Shown here: one piece after another, positions 1 to 10,082 of the stretch
Layout: every line of letters begins with the position of its first letter
Position numbering within the stretch: the first letter of the stretch is position 1
Assembly: GCA_020744425.1 (NCBI GenBank)
Contig: JAGMUV010000016.1
Span: 930,001 to 994,000, forward strand
Source of the DNA: Dactylonectria macrodidyma
Taxonomy: Eukaryota; Ascomycota; Sordariomycetes; Hypocreales; Nectriaceae
DNA length: 64,000 nt
Reading direction: 5' to 3'
Made by a program: the position numbers and the translations under genes
Notes under the pieces: model-generated
Told to the model about the DNA's origin: nothing
Databases searched by the model: none
Seen by the model: the letters and a program-made list of their open reading frames with translations, nothing else

Positions 1-1027
1 GTGCAACTCATTCAAAAATCCCTTTACATTCAATCTACCTTCCATTCTCAGATGATCGAACTGGGTGTTCAAGAGTCCTATGACGAACATTTTTTCAGAA
101 CTATTGGGTAGCAGTTCTATTAGCTTGTTTACGTCGCCATTTGTGAGTACGGCAAGTTGCCTAGTACGCATTAGCACTTTGCCTTCAACTATCATCACCT
201 TAGGCTTACATTGGCTTCATGAATAGGATGCCGTAGCCGAACTTTTGAACGAGCTTGTTCCATTTCCGCCCCTGCATCAAGCATCGAGTCAACGCTTGAC
301 GGCGTTCTGCCAACCGCCTTCCAGGAAATTTTTGAAGTAATGTACTTCTTAGATTCGCTTCGTCGTCTTTTCGCGTTAGGGGTGTGAAATGTTGAATTTT
401 AGACTCAAACCATCGTGTAAATTCGGTAGCAGTCATCGCGTAGTGGAGGCTCACTTTTTGCTGTGATTGACCTACTCGATTCAGTTTGTCAATCAACTTA
501 TGGCCGTGGTTCGACTCGATAGCCCCGGTGCCGTCAGTGAGGTCCGACATATTCCTGAATGTGAGTTCCTCCGCGTCATTTGGGCCGTCGAGCCCTTCGA
601 TCTGAGACAAGGCGTCGCTGAGAAATTCATCAAAGGGTTGACTGAGAAGCTTGACTCTAGACACCGCCTGCTCGGTAGAGTCATTGGGCCCAGATATGAC
701 AGCCATAGGCTCAGTGTGTTCGCCATCGTCTCCGGTTTCCCAGTCTGCCTGGTTCAGCTGTGACACAAGGTAGGAGACGTTCCGTCTGGCTCGGGAAAGT
801 CGTCGTCTTCCGCAGGGGGATGAGTTCTGTGCTAGAACGAAGTCTAGCAGTCCTGTTAGTTCAGGATGTGGAACTTCGGCAATTCTTTCGATGAAGTCGG
901 ACACCCAGTCCTTGGCCTCGAGAGGCGACAAGTCTTCCGGCGCACGGTGGGAAGTGGGCATAGCAGCAGGGTGAGTTGGGGGTGATTGATCGAAGACTTC
1001 CAATGTAGAACAAGAAGCCATTTTCAT
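1..1027 (-). CDS. hypothetical protein, partial at left edge
   Basis: I do not recognise a named family. Exon 1 (1027-210) encodes about 272 residues from the first in-frame ATG. The open frame continues upstream only to a TTG at 1063, so I chose 1027. The charged C-terminal part contains GRKWNKLVQKFGYGILFM. The in-frame stop at 206 lies in a likely intron, 161-209: donor GTAAGC, branch-like TGCTAAT, acceptor ACTAG, 49 nt. Splicing joins phase 2 to an exon (160-1) open to the window edge, which reads QLAVLTNGDVNKLIELLP. No signal peptide or membrane segment is visible. The model is inferred from splice signals and an open downstream frame. The C-terminus lies outside the window. Confidence 0.55.
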
Positions 1028-1063
1028 CAGTCTAGCGCTCAGAGCAGAATGAGGTTCCGTCAA

Positions 1064-2880
1064 GAGGTTGGCAACCCCAAACGCTAGGTCTAGTGCTGAT
1101 GGCGTGGTTTAATCAACCGGTACGACGACGGGTGAGGGATCGCGGAGAAAGTTGCTCGGATGTTGAAAGAAAATCGATCCCGTTCGGGGAGGAAATCATT
1201 AGGGGGGTGCCTTCCTGTTTTGTACTAAATGGGCCGAGCTATGACTGGGGAGGCAGAATGGCTGCCTTCGAACCTTTGCGCTAAGACCAGAACATTAGCG
1301 CCCTGTCAGAAGAGATTGCTGACCAACACTCCACGTAAGGCCACACGGGCACACTGATTCGGCGTGTTGCAGAGAGCAACTTGCTCTGCCAAGGCTGGCG
1401 TCTGTTGGTGTTCTCCGCCCTACACTCTTAAATGAAGTAGAAATAGGGTACGTCGATGTCAGGTAGAGGAACGTGGCGATAACTCTATCCAAAGGGTTGA
1501 CTTGTAATAATGCTTGGCTGCGGTGAGGAAGATAATGAGGATTAACATCGGCATCGAGCCCGTCCGCGCTCGCCTCGCTCAGTAGGGGCGTTAACCTTTT
1601 TTGACGAGCGACCTGGCTCGATCGTTGCGGCGTACCTCACCCATCTGAACCTCTTGGGGCTTTCCACAGCCATCAATACCCTGAATATTGGTCTACTAGG
1701 GGGGCCTCGTCATTTCACTTCAGCTCAACCTTCCCTTCACCCAATAATAAATTTACCTGGCCACTCCACCACCTCTTCCATCCGGGATTCAGGCTCCTCC
1801 AGCGTTGCCTTGTGACCCTTGCCGCCGACTTTTTTCACTAGGTGTGACACATGTCTACGCTCCCTATACCTCTACCTTGCCTCAAGATTCTAAGTTTGCG
1901 GTCATTGCTCACATGGGCAGTTCTAGTCTCGCCGACTATCGAGTTGGACTTGGAGAATTTTATTCGGACTGCATTGGAGTCCGGCTCGTCGAGGAGAGGC
2001 CATAACAGTAGGTTGGCGGCCAGCTGGGGAAGAGAAGGCGAAGAGTTCACCGGAAGTGACGCAACCGATCACTCGTCACTCTGGGTACTGGATAACTCAA
2101 ATCTGATCATCCTTGAAGCCCCACTCACCTGCTGAAGGGAAGAGGGCAGGGGAGGTAACTATTGAAAGCTAGCCGCGGCAGGATGCATAGGAATTGTGTG
2201 TTATGATTGATCTGACTAGCTAGAAAAAGGGGAGACGCCGCAGTCGGCTTTGTGATCAGCGATGTCGGCTGTTGCCTTGCAAATTAGGTGTAAATCGGGA
2301 CGGTGGCTAAACCCGGATTGTACGGTCGGATCCACACCAACAGTAACACACAGCTCGTACTTAAGATGGACCTATGTAACCCCTAAGTCAGATCACTTCC
2401 GACCAGCTTGGGGATGACCCTGTTGGTACCTTGTCGCTTCCGAGAACAAACCGTCACGCTAGTTGTGACACACGTTACTTCGTAGGATCCGCACGGACGA
2501 GGAGAGCCCCGTCATTGACGCTCACTCCAAGCGCTGTGTGAATGTCATGCGGTCATGCGGCCCCCTTGTGCTAAAGCACCCAAGGCCGCAATCCTGGTGT
2601 GTTAGGGGCTGAGGGTCCCACTAGCTGGACGGACGGGGCGTTTAAACTAGCCAGCAGCTGTGGCTGCTGGTCTTGATCAGGCCATCGATAAGTTCTGCTT
2701 ATCGCATATCGGTCCAAGATAAAAGGCCAAGATTATCCAGACGTAGATAGAAATCAATCACCTTCTTGCCCCACTTCATTGTTCAGCTTGTAAAATTGTT
2801 TCTGATGTCATTATCATAAGAATTACTTATTAACTAGAATATCTAGTTTCTTTTTAGCTAGCTGCAACTCTAGCTCTCAT
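1064..2880. other. intergenic stretch, no convincing gene
   Basis: Only short opposing frames without recognisable domains occur here. Near its right end, around 2690-2707, it holds the hairpin GATAAG-TTCTG-CTTATC, which recurs beside the Crypton at about 61.44 kb. It may therefore contain a remnant of that element family. Confidence 0.5.
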
Positions 2881-2952
2881 TTTATCCGTTTTCTTTTGCT
2901 GGTCTCATCTGACCTCGCTCTACTACGCATCCCGCTAACCCTACGACATCCG

Positions 2953-3576
2953 TCACGCCAGGTGGTGGTGTTGTTCTTGCCTCCTGCCCGACACACCGGT
3001 TCCATTCGCTTCAATCACGATTCCATCCAGGAGACTCCAACTGCTGTGAAACTCACGCAGCATAGCGACACTTGTGTCTGCACTTTTTGTCCTTCCAGCC
3101 CTAAACACAGCGATAGAAGCCTCCTCACCTCCCTTATTCTGCTTTCCATCACACAACATAATCCTGGCACCATGGAGATTAATCATCTTTTTGGGGATTT
3201 CCTCGCCGACAATCGGGCCAGATGTACTACTATAAGAAGGCATGGCCTCGACCACGACATCCGTAAACGCCACTACCACTATGCTAAGCGCATCAGTCGC
3301 TGTGGGTTTAGAAGGTGCACAAGCTGCCTCTGGAGCTCTCAATTCAGTCATGGGCGACACTCGAAGCCGAGTCTCCCAGTGCGAAATACCATGACTAGTC
3401 CACACGGCAAAGCAGCACAGGGCGCTGTCTATGACGATCATGCTCCAACCGATCAGGGACCGGGAATGAAGCCTGGAGAAGCTACTGGCAAGTTGCTTAT
3501 TCCAATAGAGTATATTGACTTGACGGAGGATGGGAAAAGTGTGGACGCAGCTGTCAATGAATCGGTGACCCATCAT
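2953..3576 (-). CDS. doubtful ORF, 207 codons
   Basis: A 207-codon minus frame is overlapped almost completely by a 244-codon plus frame (2896-3630). Neither shows a domain, a signal peptide or credible splice context. The minus frame has a more protein-like middle (residues about 80-130, mixed hydrophobic and charged), which is the only reason to prefer it. It may be noncoding. Confidence 0.15.
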   Translation of the reverse strand: MMGHRFIDSCVHTFPILRQVNILYWNKQLASSFSRLHSRSLIGWSMIVIDSALCCFAVWTSHGISHWETRLRVSPMTELRAPEAACAPSKPTATDALSIVVVAFTDVVVEAMPSYSSTSGPIVGEEIPKKMINLHGARIMLCDGKQNKGGEEASIAVFRAGRTKSADTSVAMLREFHSSWSLLDGIVIEANGTGVSGRRQEQHHHLA

Positions 3577-3630
3577 GTGAAGGCAGTGCTGTTCATGCCG
3601 AAAATTGGGCTGGTAAAGATCTTTCGCTGA

Positions 3631-4371
3631 GATGAGTGGGGAGATGGGATTTCGGCAAGAGACTTAAGTTATAGCCTAAAGTTCTAGGTTCATAATAAGG
3701 AGAGAAGATTCCAGTGTTGTTTCACAGCCTAAGAAATCTGAGCATTAGCACGAAGGATGTGGCATGCCGAGTAGCTTGTTGCGGTCACCCTAGTGACAAA
3801 TATGGTACGACTGTAGGTAGGTCTCAACCCTTGGTTAATAGCGAAGGTAGTCTGTGTACTCGACGGCTAGCATGATGCCGCAGAAATCAAGGTTCTCGGT
3901 GGCCGAGAACGTGGGATCGTGGTCTTTGAGAAGCAGGTGTGAGTGTTCCCTTTAAGGGACTAGGGATGAGAGAAAACACGATACACTGAAACGACAGATC
4001 ATGCAGCACAATCGGTGTTGATATTGCACGGAAAGAAATATAGAAAATGCATAGCATCTAGGGTAGCTATCTTGACCAAGTTCTAAACGTGAATAGAAGT
4101 GCGGCAACAACCACCCTGATTGAAGAGGATCGCAATTGCTAGCAACGGATAGTACAAAAAAAAGCCAGTGCTATTAATAAAAATATCTCGTTATTTCAGT
4201 TTATCGCATTTCGCCTAACTTCCAACTCCCAACCGCTTATATGATAAAATTAAAGGACGTGAAGTCTAAAGGCCCCCAGTGAATCTAGCCGCCGACGGAA
4301 GTGCGCCCTTTGCGAGAAGGCCAGCAAAATCAAATGCGAAAATAGCACGTAACACTTATGTGCGAGGCGGT
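3631..4371. other. intergenic, AT-richer, no gene seen
   Basis: Downstream side of the CFEM gene; no open frame with recognisable content. A TATA-like, AT-rich patch lies around 4150-4260. Confidence 0.5.
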
Positions 4372-4855
4372 TCACAGGACGAGAGCCGCAGCAAATATAA
4401 CAGCTGCGTAGCCTGCAATGGTGTGAGCGGCGCCGCCAGTGACGAGAACTTCACCAGGGGAGGTGGAGGTCGGAACAGCGTGATTGTCAGTACCAGTGGG
4501 GATAGAGGTGACAGTAGGGTAGAGAGTGTTCTGGATGGCAGGCCTGGTAGTGGCCGGAGGAACAACATTGACGCTGCCAGAGGGGCCGGTGGTGAAGCCG
4601 ATCTCCGGAACAGCATATTCAGTGGAGATAGCCACAGCTGTGCCATTCTTTGCGATGGTGGAGCCGTCGGTAGCGATGAAGGACTGGGTGATGGTGGTAA
4701 AGACCGTCACTGTGGTGTAGGGAGCCGATACAATAACCATGGTGCCGGTTACGGTGATGATGCTTGTAACACTTTCGGCCCCGGTGTACACAGCAGGATT
4801 TTCGGACACGTAGCTTACACAGATACCTTGGAAGAATGATATCGCCTTGGAAATA

Positions 4856-4890
4856 CCGTAGAAACTCAGTTATCTCGCCCAACTAGCGTG
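4856..4890 (+). repeat. left terminal inverted repeat of pogo element
   Basis: 35-bp end repeat starting CCGTAGAAACTCAGTTATCT, preceded by the target TA at 4854-4855. Confidence 0.92.
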
Positions 4891-5046
4891 CCCCGCTGGG
4901 ATGCAGATCCTGCCGCCCGCGAAATTTAGCCGAGAGCCAGTTCCAACTTCCCGAACCCAACCTTCGGCTGCGTCACAACGCCGCCAACGCGTCACGGCGC
5001 CGCCCTTGACGATAAAAATGACTGCTGCCGGCTTCTTGGATGTAAT

Positions 5047-5448
5047 ATGTGTGTTTTTGGTGTTGCAAATCATCTATTGAGGCTCTGCACTAACCAATCA
5101 GATGTCACAGACGATTTCGAGACCGCTGCCTGCTTCGAGCTCGGACAGACCTACCGCCTTGTGTACCGGCAGCCCTCGACGCCAGATCAGAATACCGGTA
5201 TTTCCCTTACAAAAGATGGCTCTCATTATGCTTGGGTCAGGGAGGCCAGTCGGCCCTTAGTCGAGGATGTCCTGCAGGCCGGGAAGTTGGTGTTTTGCCG
5301 GCCTGAGCGCTACGGAAAGAGGTGGAAGAAGATGGACTGGCGTCTAGGGATTGAGAGGGAATGGCAGGAGGGAAATGCATTCTTTTGGCAAGATAATGAT
5401 AACACTATATCTCCTGAGGATGCTGATCATCCTAGCCGCAATAGATAG
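5047..5448 (+). CDS. second ORF inside the pogo element, unknown
   Basis: 133 codons on the strand opposite to the transposase, ending a few bases inside the 3' end of the transposase gene (tail-to-tail, 17-base overlap). The frame is open upstream of the ATG as well, so the start is uncertain. Composition is protein-like (TYRLVYRQPSTPDQ, HYAWVREASRPLVEDVLQ, YGKRWKKMDWRLGIEREW), with Trp and charged residues and no low complexity. I recognise no family. Fot/pogo elements normally carry one gene, so this is either an accessory gene, part of a captured host gene, or a chance open frame. Confidence 0.35.
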   Translation: MCVFGVANHLLRLCTNQSDVTDDFETAACFELGQTYRLVYRQPSTPDQNTGISLTKDGSHYAWVREASRPLVEDVLQAGKLVFCRPERYGKRWKKMDWRLGIEREWQEGNAFFWQDNDNTISPEDADHPSRNR

Positions 5449-7147
5449 TCTCCCTGACCTCTGATGCTCGAGATCTCTGCGAGTCATGCTCCTGGAGCCG
5501 TCTCACGAGTTCTGCCTTCTTCCCTGACACCTTGAGACCTCGAGTCTTTAGCTTCGTCTGCAGATCCTTGACACGCTGCTGATGGTATCTTCTCATCGTT
5601 AACAGGTCATCGTCATCCATCGCAATCATCTCCTCATCGTCAAGGAAAGGATCTACCTCATCCTCTAGCTGGACTATAATTTCCTCCGCCACCTCCCACC
5701 CGGTGAAGTCAATCTCTTCCGCCGGGATATCCTTAATCCTAATAAAGGTATCCTCGAGACCGTCTGGCCGTACACTTATTCCGGTGTTCAGGAACGCCTT
5801 TTTCACCATCTCTGCCTTGGCGATGAGCCGTTGAGTAGCTGCTGCCACGATGTGCGTTGTCATAATCCGTTTATCGCTGACAGACCACGTAAAATCCGGC
5901 CCTTCCTCGCTCTCTTTGCGTTCCACATACTCATCAGTTGCCTCCTCAAGCCACTGCTTATACGGCTTATTAATTGCGGTATCGAGAGGTTGCACAAGAC
6001 TTGTACAACCTCCTGGGATAAGCGCTAACGTGATATTCTGTTCCCTAAGTTTTCTCTTGATCTCCTCGGTGTTATGGAACGTGGCTGCATCCATAACCAA
6101 GAGCGTATCTTCATTATCTTCCGATGCCAAGGGCGTAAGCTCCTCTTCAATCCATTGTAAGAGAAGCTCCTCGTTATTATACGCGGTTTTGTTGAACTCC
6201 ACAGTGACGTCAGGATGGTAGTGATGCGATTCCTTTTCGTAAATTTGACCGCCTTCCTCGGTAGGTACGCCATGGAAAATGAGTTTGGGTTTAAGTCTGT
6301 GAATTCCGTCTGCAAAAATGTACAACACTAAGGTTGCTTGTCTTTTGTTCCATCCACTGCGGTCAGTGTGGCCAGAAACAGTCTTCGAACCCTGTATCTC
6401 CCACGTTGATCCGTCAAGAAATTCGAAAGGAATTGGGGTCTCGTCGAGGTTAAGTATAAGGCGTTTACGGAATCGTCTTTTTGGTGAGTGTAACATCACT
6501 GTAAAGGCGCGATGTTGGGATCCAACTGATGAGACGCGTCTGATGAATCGTAAGAACTTATTCACTATATTGATATAGTCTTCTGGGCGCTTGGTTGACT
6601 GCTTCGTAATCCGACGCTTTACGATATTGTGACGCCGGAGAAAGCCGCGATACCAACCAACGGAGAATGTAAATTGGTTGGGAAAACTCGGGTATAATTC
6701 CTTAAAAATTGACCGCGACTTCATACGGAACCACGAGGTCGTCACAACCTTAGATTTTAACCTGCGCTCTCGGAATAGCTTATACAGCTCTCCCTCAAGC
6801 CCTGGCCATTGGGGGGCATAACCACGGGTTCTATCTTCAACGTGAGACTCACTGTAAGCCACCTTCCATCCATGGATCGTACGATGCGGGATTTTAAAGT
6901 AAGCTTCAGCATCCCTTGCCGTGGGCGTAACCAACGTGCCTCGGACCAAGAGACGATGATGAATTAGCCACATGACGACCTCCTCTTTTTTCCTCTTCGT
7001 GTACGAGCGTTGCTGACGCAGAGCCGGCTTCGTGACCTTATACTGACGATCCTTGAGCGGCGTTGGCTTGGGACCACGCTTCTTGGGCCTGGCCAAAATA
7101 TCCCAAGTTGGGATATTAGGATCAATCTCCTGAAGGGGCGGCATCAT
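5432..7147 (-). CDS. pogo-type DDE transposase with C-terminal SAP motif
   Basis: 571-residue intact frame starting ATG-ATG at 7147. The N-terminal third is basic with helix-turn-helix character (residues about 50-100, including DAEAYFKIPHRTIHGWK) and a CENP-B/Tc5-like second helical region (residues about 115-185). The DDE_1 catalytic core follows: D235 in LNLDETPIPFEF, D353 in LLVMDAATFHN and D389 in SLVQPLDTAINKPYK, preceded by the PGG motif. An acidic linker (residues about 470-515) leads to a SAP-like segment (residues about 524-553, VKDLQTKLKTRGLKVSGKKAELVRRL), a chromatin or AT-rich DNA-binding helix pair. The enzyme would cut at the 35-bp ends and join to TA targets. No frameshift or stop was seen. 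Confidence 0.92.
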   Translation of the reverse strand: MMPPLQEIDPNIPTWDILARPKKRGPKPTPLKDRQYKVTKPALRQQRSYTKRKKEEVVMWLIHHRLLVRGTLVTPTARDAEAYFKIPHRTIHGWKVAYSESHVEDRTRGYAPQWPGLEGELYKLFRERRLKSKVVTTSWFRMKSRSIFKELYPSFPNQFTFSVGWYRGFLRRHNIVKRRITKQSTKRPEDYINIVNKFLRFIRRVSSVGSQHRAFTVMLHSPKRRFRKRLILNLDETPIPFEFLDGSTWEIQGSKTVSGHTDRSGWNKRQATLVLYIFADGIHRLKPKLIFHGVPTEEGGQIYEKESHHYHPDVTVEFNKTAYNNEELLLQWIEEELTPLASEDNEDTLLVMDAATFHNTEEIKRKLREQNITLALIPGGCTSLVQPLDTAINKPYKQWLEEATDEYVERKESEEGPDFTWSVSDKRIMTTHIVAAATQRLIAKAEMVKKAFLNTGISVRPDGLEDTFIRIKDIPAEEIDFTGWEVAEEIIVQLEDEVDPFLDDEEMIAMDDDDLLTMRRYHQQRVKDLQTKLKTRGLKVSGKKAELVRRLQEHDSQRSRASEVRETIYCG

Positions 7148-7327
7148 GCGAAAAAACGGCTTAATTTGAGCTTCAATTGAGGAAGAATGTCAGGAAACAC
7201 AAAGTGTGGGAATTATCCCAATGGAGACCGCACAACTTTTTGATATCCTACCCCTCAGTTCTAGCCCTCACACTAATTGTATGAGGAATAGATCTGCATT
7301 ACAGTGGGGCGCCAAGTCTTTTAGTCT

Positions 7328-7362
7328 CACGCTACTTGGGCGAGATAACTGAGTTTCTACGG
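7328..7362 (-). repeat. right terminal inverted repeat of pogo element
   Basis: Complement of the left end repeat with one mismatch; followed by the target TA at 7363-7364. Confidence 0.92.
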
Positions 7363-9114
7363 TATCGTCGTCGGATTTGCCGTGAGCATACAGACACTGG
7401 AAGACGTTGTTGACGAAGGTCTGGTCGGGGCAATAGCAGGCAACATCCGTATTGTCCCTGCAATCCTCGATGAAATAGAGGAAGGTGTTGATGCATCTGG
7501 GAAGGACATCGGGGATTTCGTAGCTGGAGGTAGGGGTAGCAGGGTGATCCTCGTCGGTCATTTGGGAGGAGGTAGAGATGTTGATGTTAGGATGAGTGGG
7601 AGAGGAGGGCCTGGCATCATCGTTGACGCGAGTCTCGGCCGTGGAGACGACGGTAGTCCTGACGGCGATAGTCTCGGTTATGACGACGGGAGGCCCTGAG
7701 GTGATGGAGCAGCTAGTAGCCTCTGAATCGCAAGAGGTGATGGTTCTGAGGCTAGTGGCGTAGATAGTAGACGTGCTACTAAAGCTGGTGCTAATGGTGG
7801 CTTTGGTCTCGATATGGGTCCCTGTGTTGGATCGAAGCTTAGTTAGCGACGTCTCGCTGGCGCCTGCATATGTCGCGGTGTCGGTGAGATGTGATTCCGT
7901 AGTGCGGTTCAAGATGCCGGTGCCGTAGCTCGTGGCTGTGTGAGCGATGAGGGTATAGGCAGTGGAAGTGCTGTTGTAGGTGACAACGTGCGGGGTGGAG
8001 TAGCCGCTGGTCGCCTTACCGACGCTTTCGTTGGTGGTGGCCAGGGGTTTACTCGAGGAAATAATCTGGCTGCTATGCTCGATAGTTGACTGCTGGTTCG
8101 TGGTTGTTGATTCTTCGGCTGTACGGCTGCTCAGCTGGGTGTGATTCCTAGAGTCGGAGGTGGTAGTTTTGTGGCCTCCGCAGCTCTGGGCGCTGCACTT
8201 GTGGCTGTTTGCGGGAAGGGTGCTGGTGATAAAACTACTAGTGGAGGTGGTCTGGAGGTGGCTCTGGCAACTGGAGGCACTACAAGAGTAACCGTGGGTG
8301 CTTGCGGAAATGAAAGCGGTAGATCTTGTAGCAGTAGACCTGGTAGAGGCGGTGGACACACTGAAGTCAGTTTGATAGCCCTTGCAGTCAGGCTTAGTGC
8401 ACCTGTCGCTGGTGGTGGTTCCGCCGGGGCGGGTGCTTGTCGTGCTGGTAGTGACGAGGGCAGTGGTGAGCGTGGCCGAGGTCTCGCAGTGGAAGCTAAC
8501 AGAGGGAATCTCAATCTTGCATCTATCCTTTCTCTTGCCCTGCTGAGGGTAGACGAATGAAACCCTCTTGGCTCCACTGCATTGAGTGTTGGTGATTGTG
8601 TTATAGCTGCTGCTAGAACACTCGTAGGACTGACGGCACACCGACCCGTCCTGCATCTCGTAGTAAAGCTCTAAACGAGAGTCAAATTCGACCCTGACGT
8701 AAAACGTAGAGATGGAGAAGCTGGAGACATTAGACTTAGAACCGCAGTCAAACGAAGGAGCGGAGGAGACATCATGGCCGCAGTAGCTAGAAATAGCTTT
8801 CCCAAATGTGCGGCCATCAAGACCACGCTTAGAGGATGACTGACACGACCAGCCACCAGCAAAGTTCCAGCCCTGCCAGGTATCAAAGCTGCCGGTACTG
8901 AGACTTTCCCAAGTCCAACTTTTCTTCATCTCGGCATCGCAGTAGTTAATAGAATTGCTAGGTATGATATACTTTTTAGCATTTCTTCCCCACTATAGAG
9001 TAGTCGATAGTCAGTTTGAGGTCGATAGCAGCTCGCGCCGATGCAGGAAAGTACCTGAGCGTTGATTTCACCGAAGCCGGCGATTATCACTAGTATGGCA
9101 AATAGAGCTTTCAT

Positions 9115-10082
9115 AGCGGCGGGCTGAGTCGTGTAAGAGGTGGAAGGATAACGATTGGCTGTGTTGTGGTCGGATTTGTCCGAGGAAACCGTGTAAATGC
9201 GACTGACTGCTGGTGTAGGCAGATCGTTGTAGCATAAGGAAAGTTCGGTTAAAAGAGTTTGGATCCGAAAAGCGAATGACGTTGGCAACTTGACAAGGGA
9301 AAGAAGACACTACAAAGAGCAGCAACGAGTGTGAGATAGAAATAATGAGCTACGAAATAAGGTTAAAATGAAAGGATACGCAAAGCAGCTATATATATGC
9401 CCTAGCCGGCAACCTGAAAAAAACTGTTCGCAGCTGCTAGGCGCATCCTGCGTCGATGTCGAGCAGGGAGAGCCCTCGCTCACGGTGCTGCGGCGGCTGG
9501 GGGCTACCGAGAAAAGACATTGACTGCTATTTCTGTTGCGGCAGAACTAGACAGGCATCCTAGCCACACGCAACAGTAACGCCAGGCGCACCTTTGGTTA
9601 TGGAGGCTGTGACACTGTTAACCTGGTGGTGACTTTTTACGGACTTGTCGCTGGGGACTTTTGATAGCCACTACTACAGTAACAGAATGACTCATCTACG
9701 ACAGCGGGATTGCTGCTCCAAATTTTAGGCTATCGTCATTACAGGACCCGGGTGTGAAACATTGTTACTCCCCGCTTAGGTGTAACGCTTCTATAGGACT
9801 ACAGCATGGAGTGAACTAATCCTTAGCGTTGATGTTTTGACAGAACAGACCAGACTAAGGTTCTGCGTGTCGTGTTCGAACGCAGGCCTTGGCTGGGACA
9901 AGTAAAGATTGGGGCTTACACCTCTACCACACTGTAGAAGCTAGTACTGTGGCTGGCTAAGATGTGGACCGAGGAATGCCTGGACGCTCGTCGCGTCGCT
10001 GTTCGGTGAGGCATACGCAGGGGCGAGTGAGGGTTTATTTAAGAACGCAGACGCTGCCGCCTCGATCACTGCAATCGCCGTG
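9115..10082. other. intergenic, upstream region of divergent genes
   Basis: Separates the minus-strand CFEM gene from the plus-strand RING gene, so it holds both promoters. TATATATATGCC lies at about 9390-9400, some 280 bp upstream of the CFEM start. No additional gene seen. Confidence 0.45.

Larger units (their letters stand above)
4856..7362 (-). mobile_element. complete pogo/Fot-type DNA transposon
   Basis: A 2,507-bp element flanked by TA dinucleotides at 4854-4855 and 7363-7364, the target duplication of the Tc1/mariner-pogo superfamily. Its ends are inverted repeats: 4856-4890 and the complement of 7362-7328 match over 35 bp with one mismatch, both starting CCGTAGAAACTCAG. A second, looser block of homology (GCCCC-CTG-ATGCAGATC) lies just inside each end, separated in the right copy by about 17 extra bases. 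The transposase frame is intact and the ends are near-identical, so the insertion looks recent and possibly still mobile. Confidence 0.93.
4372..9114 (-). pseudogene. GPI-anchored CFEM-type wall protein gene, split by a pogo transposon
   Basis: Exon 1 (9114-9055) encodes a 20-residue signal peptide, MKALFAILVIIAGFGEINAQ. A 62-nt intron (9054-8993: GTACTT, branch CTGAC, TATAG) is phase 0. Exon 2 from 8992 encodes an extracellular region with a WSCQSS/FDCGS cysteine segment and a long Ser/Thr-rich stalk. A CFEM-like cysteine block follows (RCINTF, EDCRD, ACYC, QCLYA). At 7363 the gene meets a 2,507-bp transposon and resumes at 4853 with the rest of the CFEM block (ICVSYV). After this come a Thr-rich tail and a hydrophobic C-terminus ending AAVIFAAALVL, typical of a GPI signal. 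Host segments of 60, 1,630 (including one TA) and 482 nt total 2,172 nt, exactly 724 codons. As it stands, translation runs into the transposon and stops at 7268, losing the last CFEM cysteine and the anchor. Expected role if intact: a cell-wall or plasma-membrane-anchored surface protein. Confidence 0.85.

Noticed and set aside
2896..3630. 244-codon plus-strand frame
   Set aside because: Overlaps an equally long minus frame and shows no domain, signal or splice support.
4372..4809. Stand-alone small GPI protein gene
   Set aside because: Its ATG is internal. The segment is the 3' end of the CFEM gene on the other side of the pogo insertion.
8131..8577. Antisense frames opposite the Ser/Thr-rich stalk of the CFEM gene
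   Set aside because: Shadow frames caused by biased codon use of the repetitive stalk.
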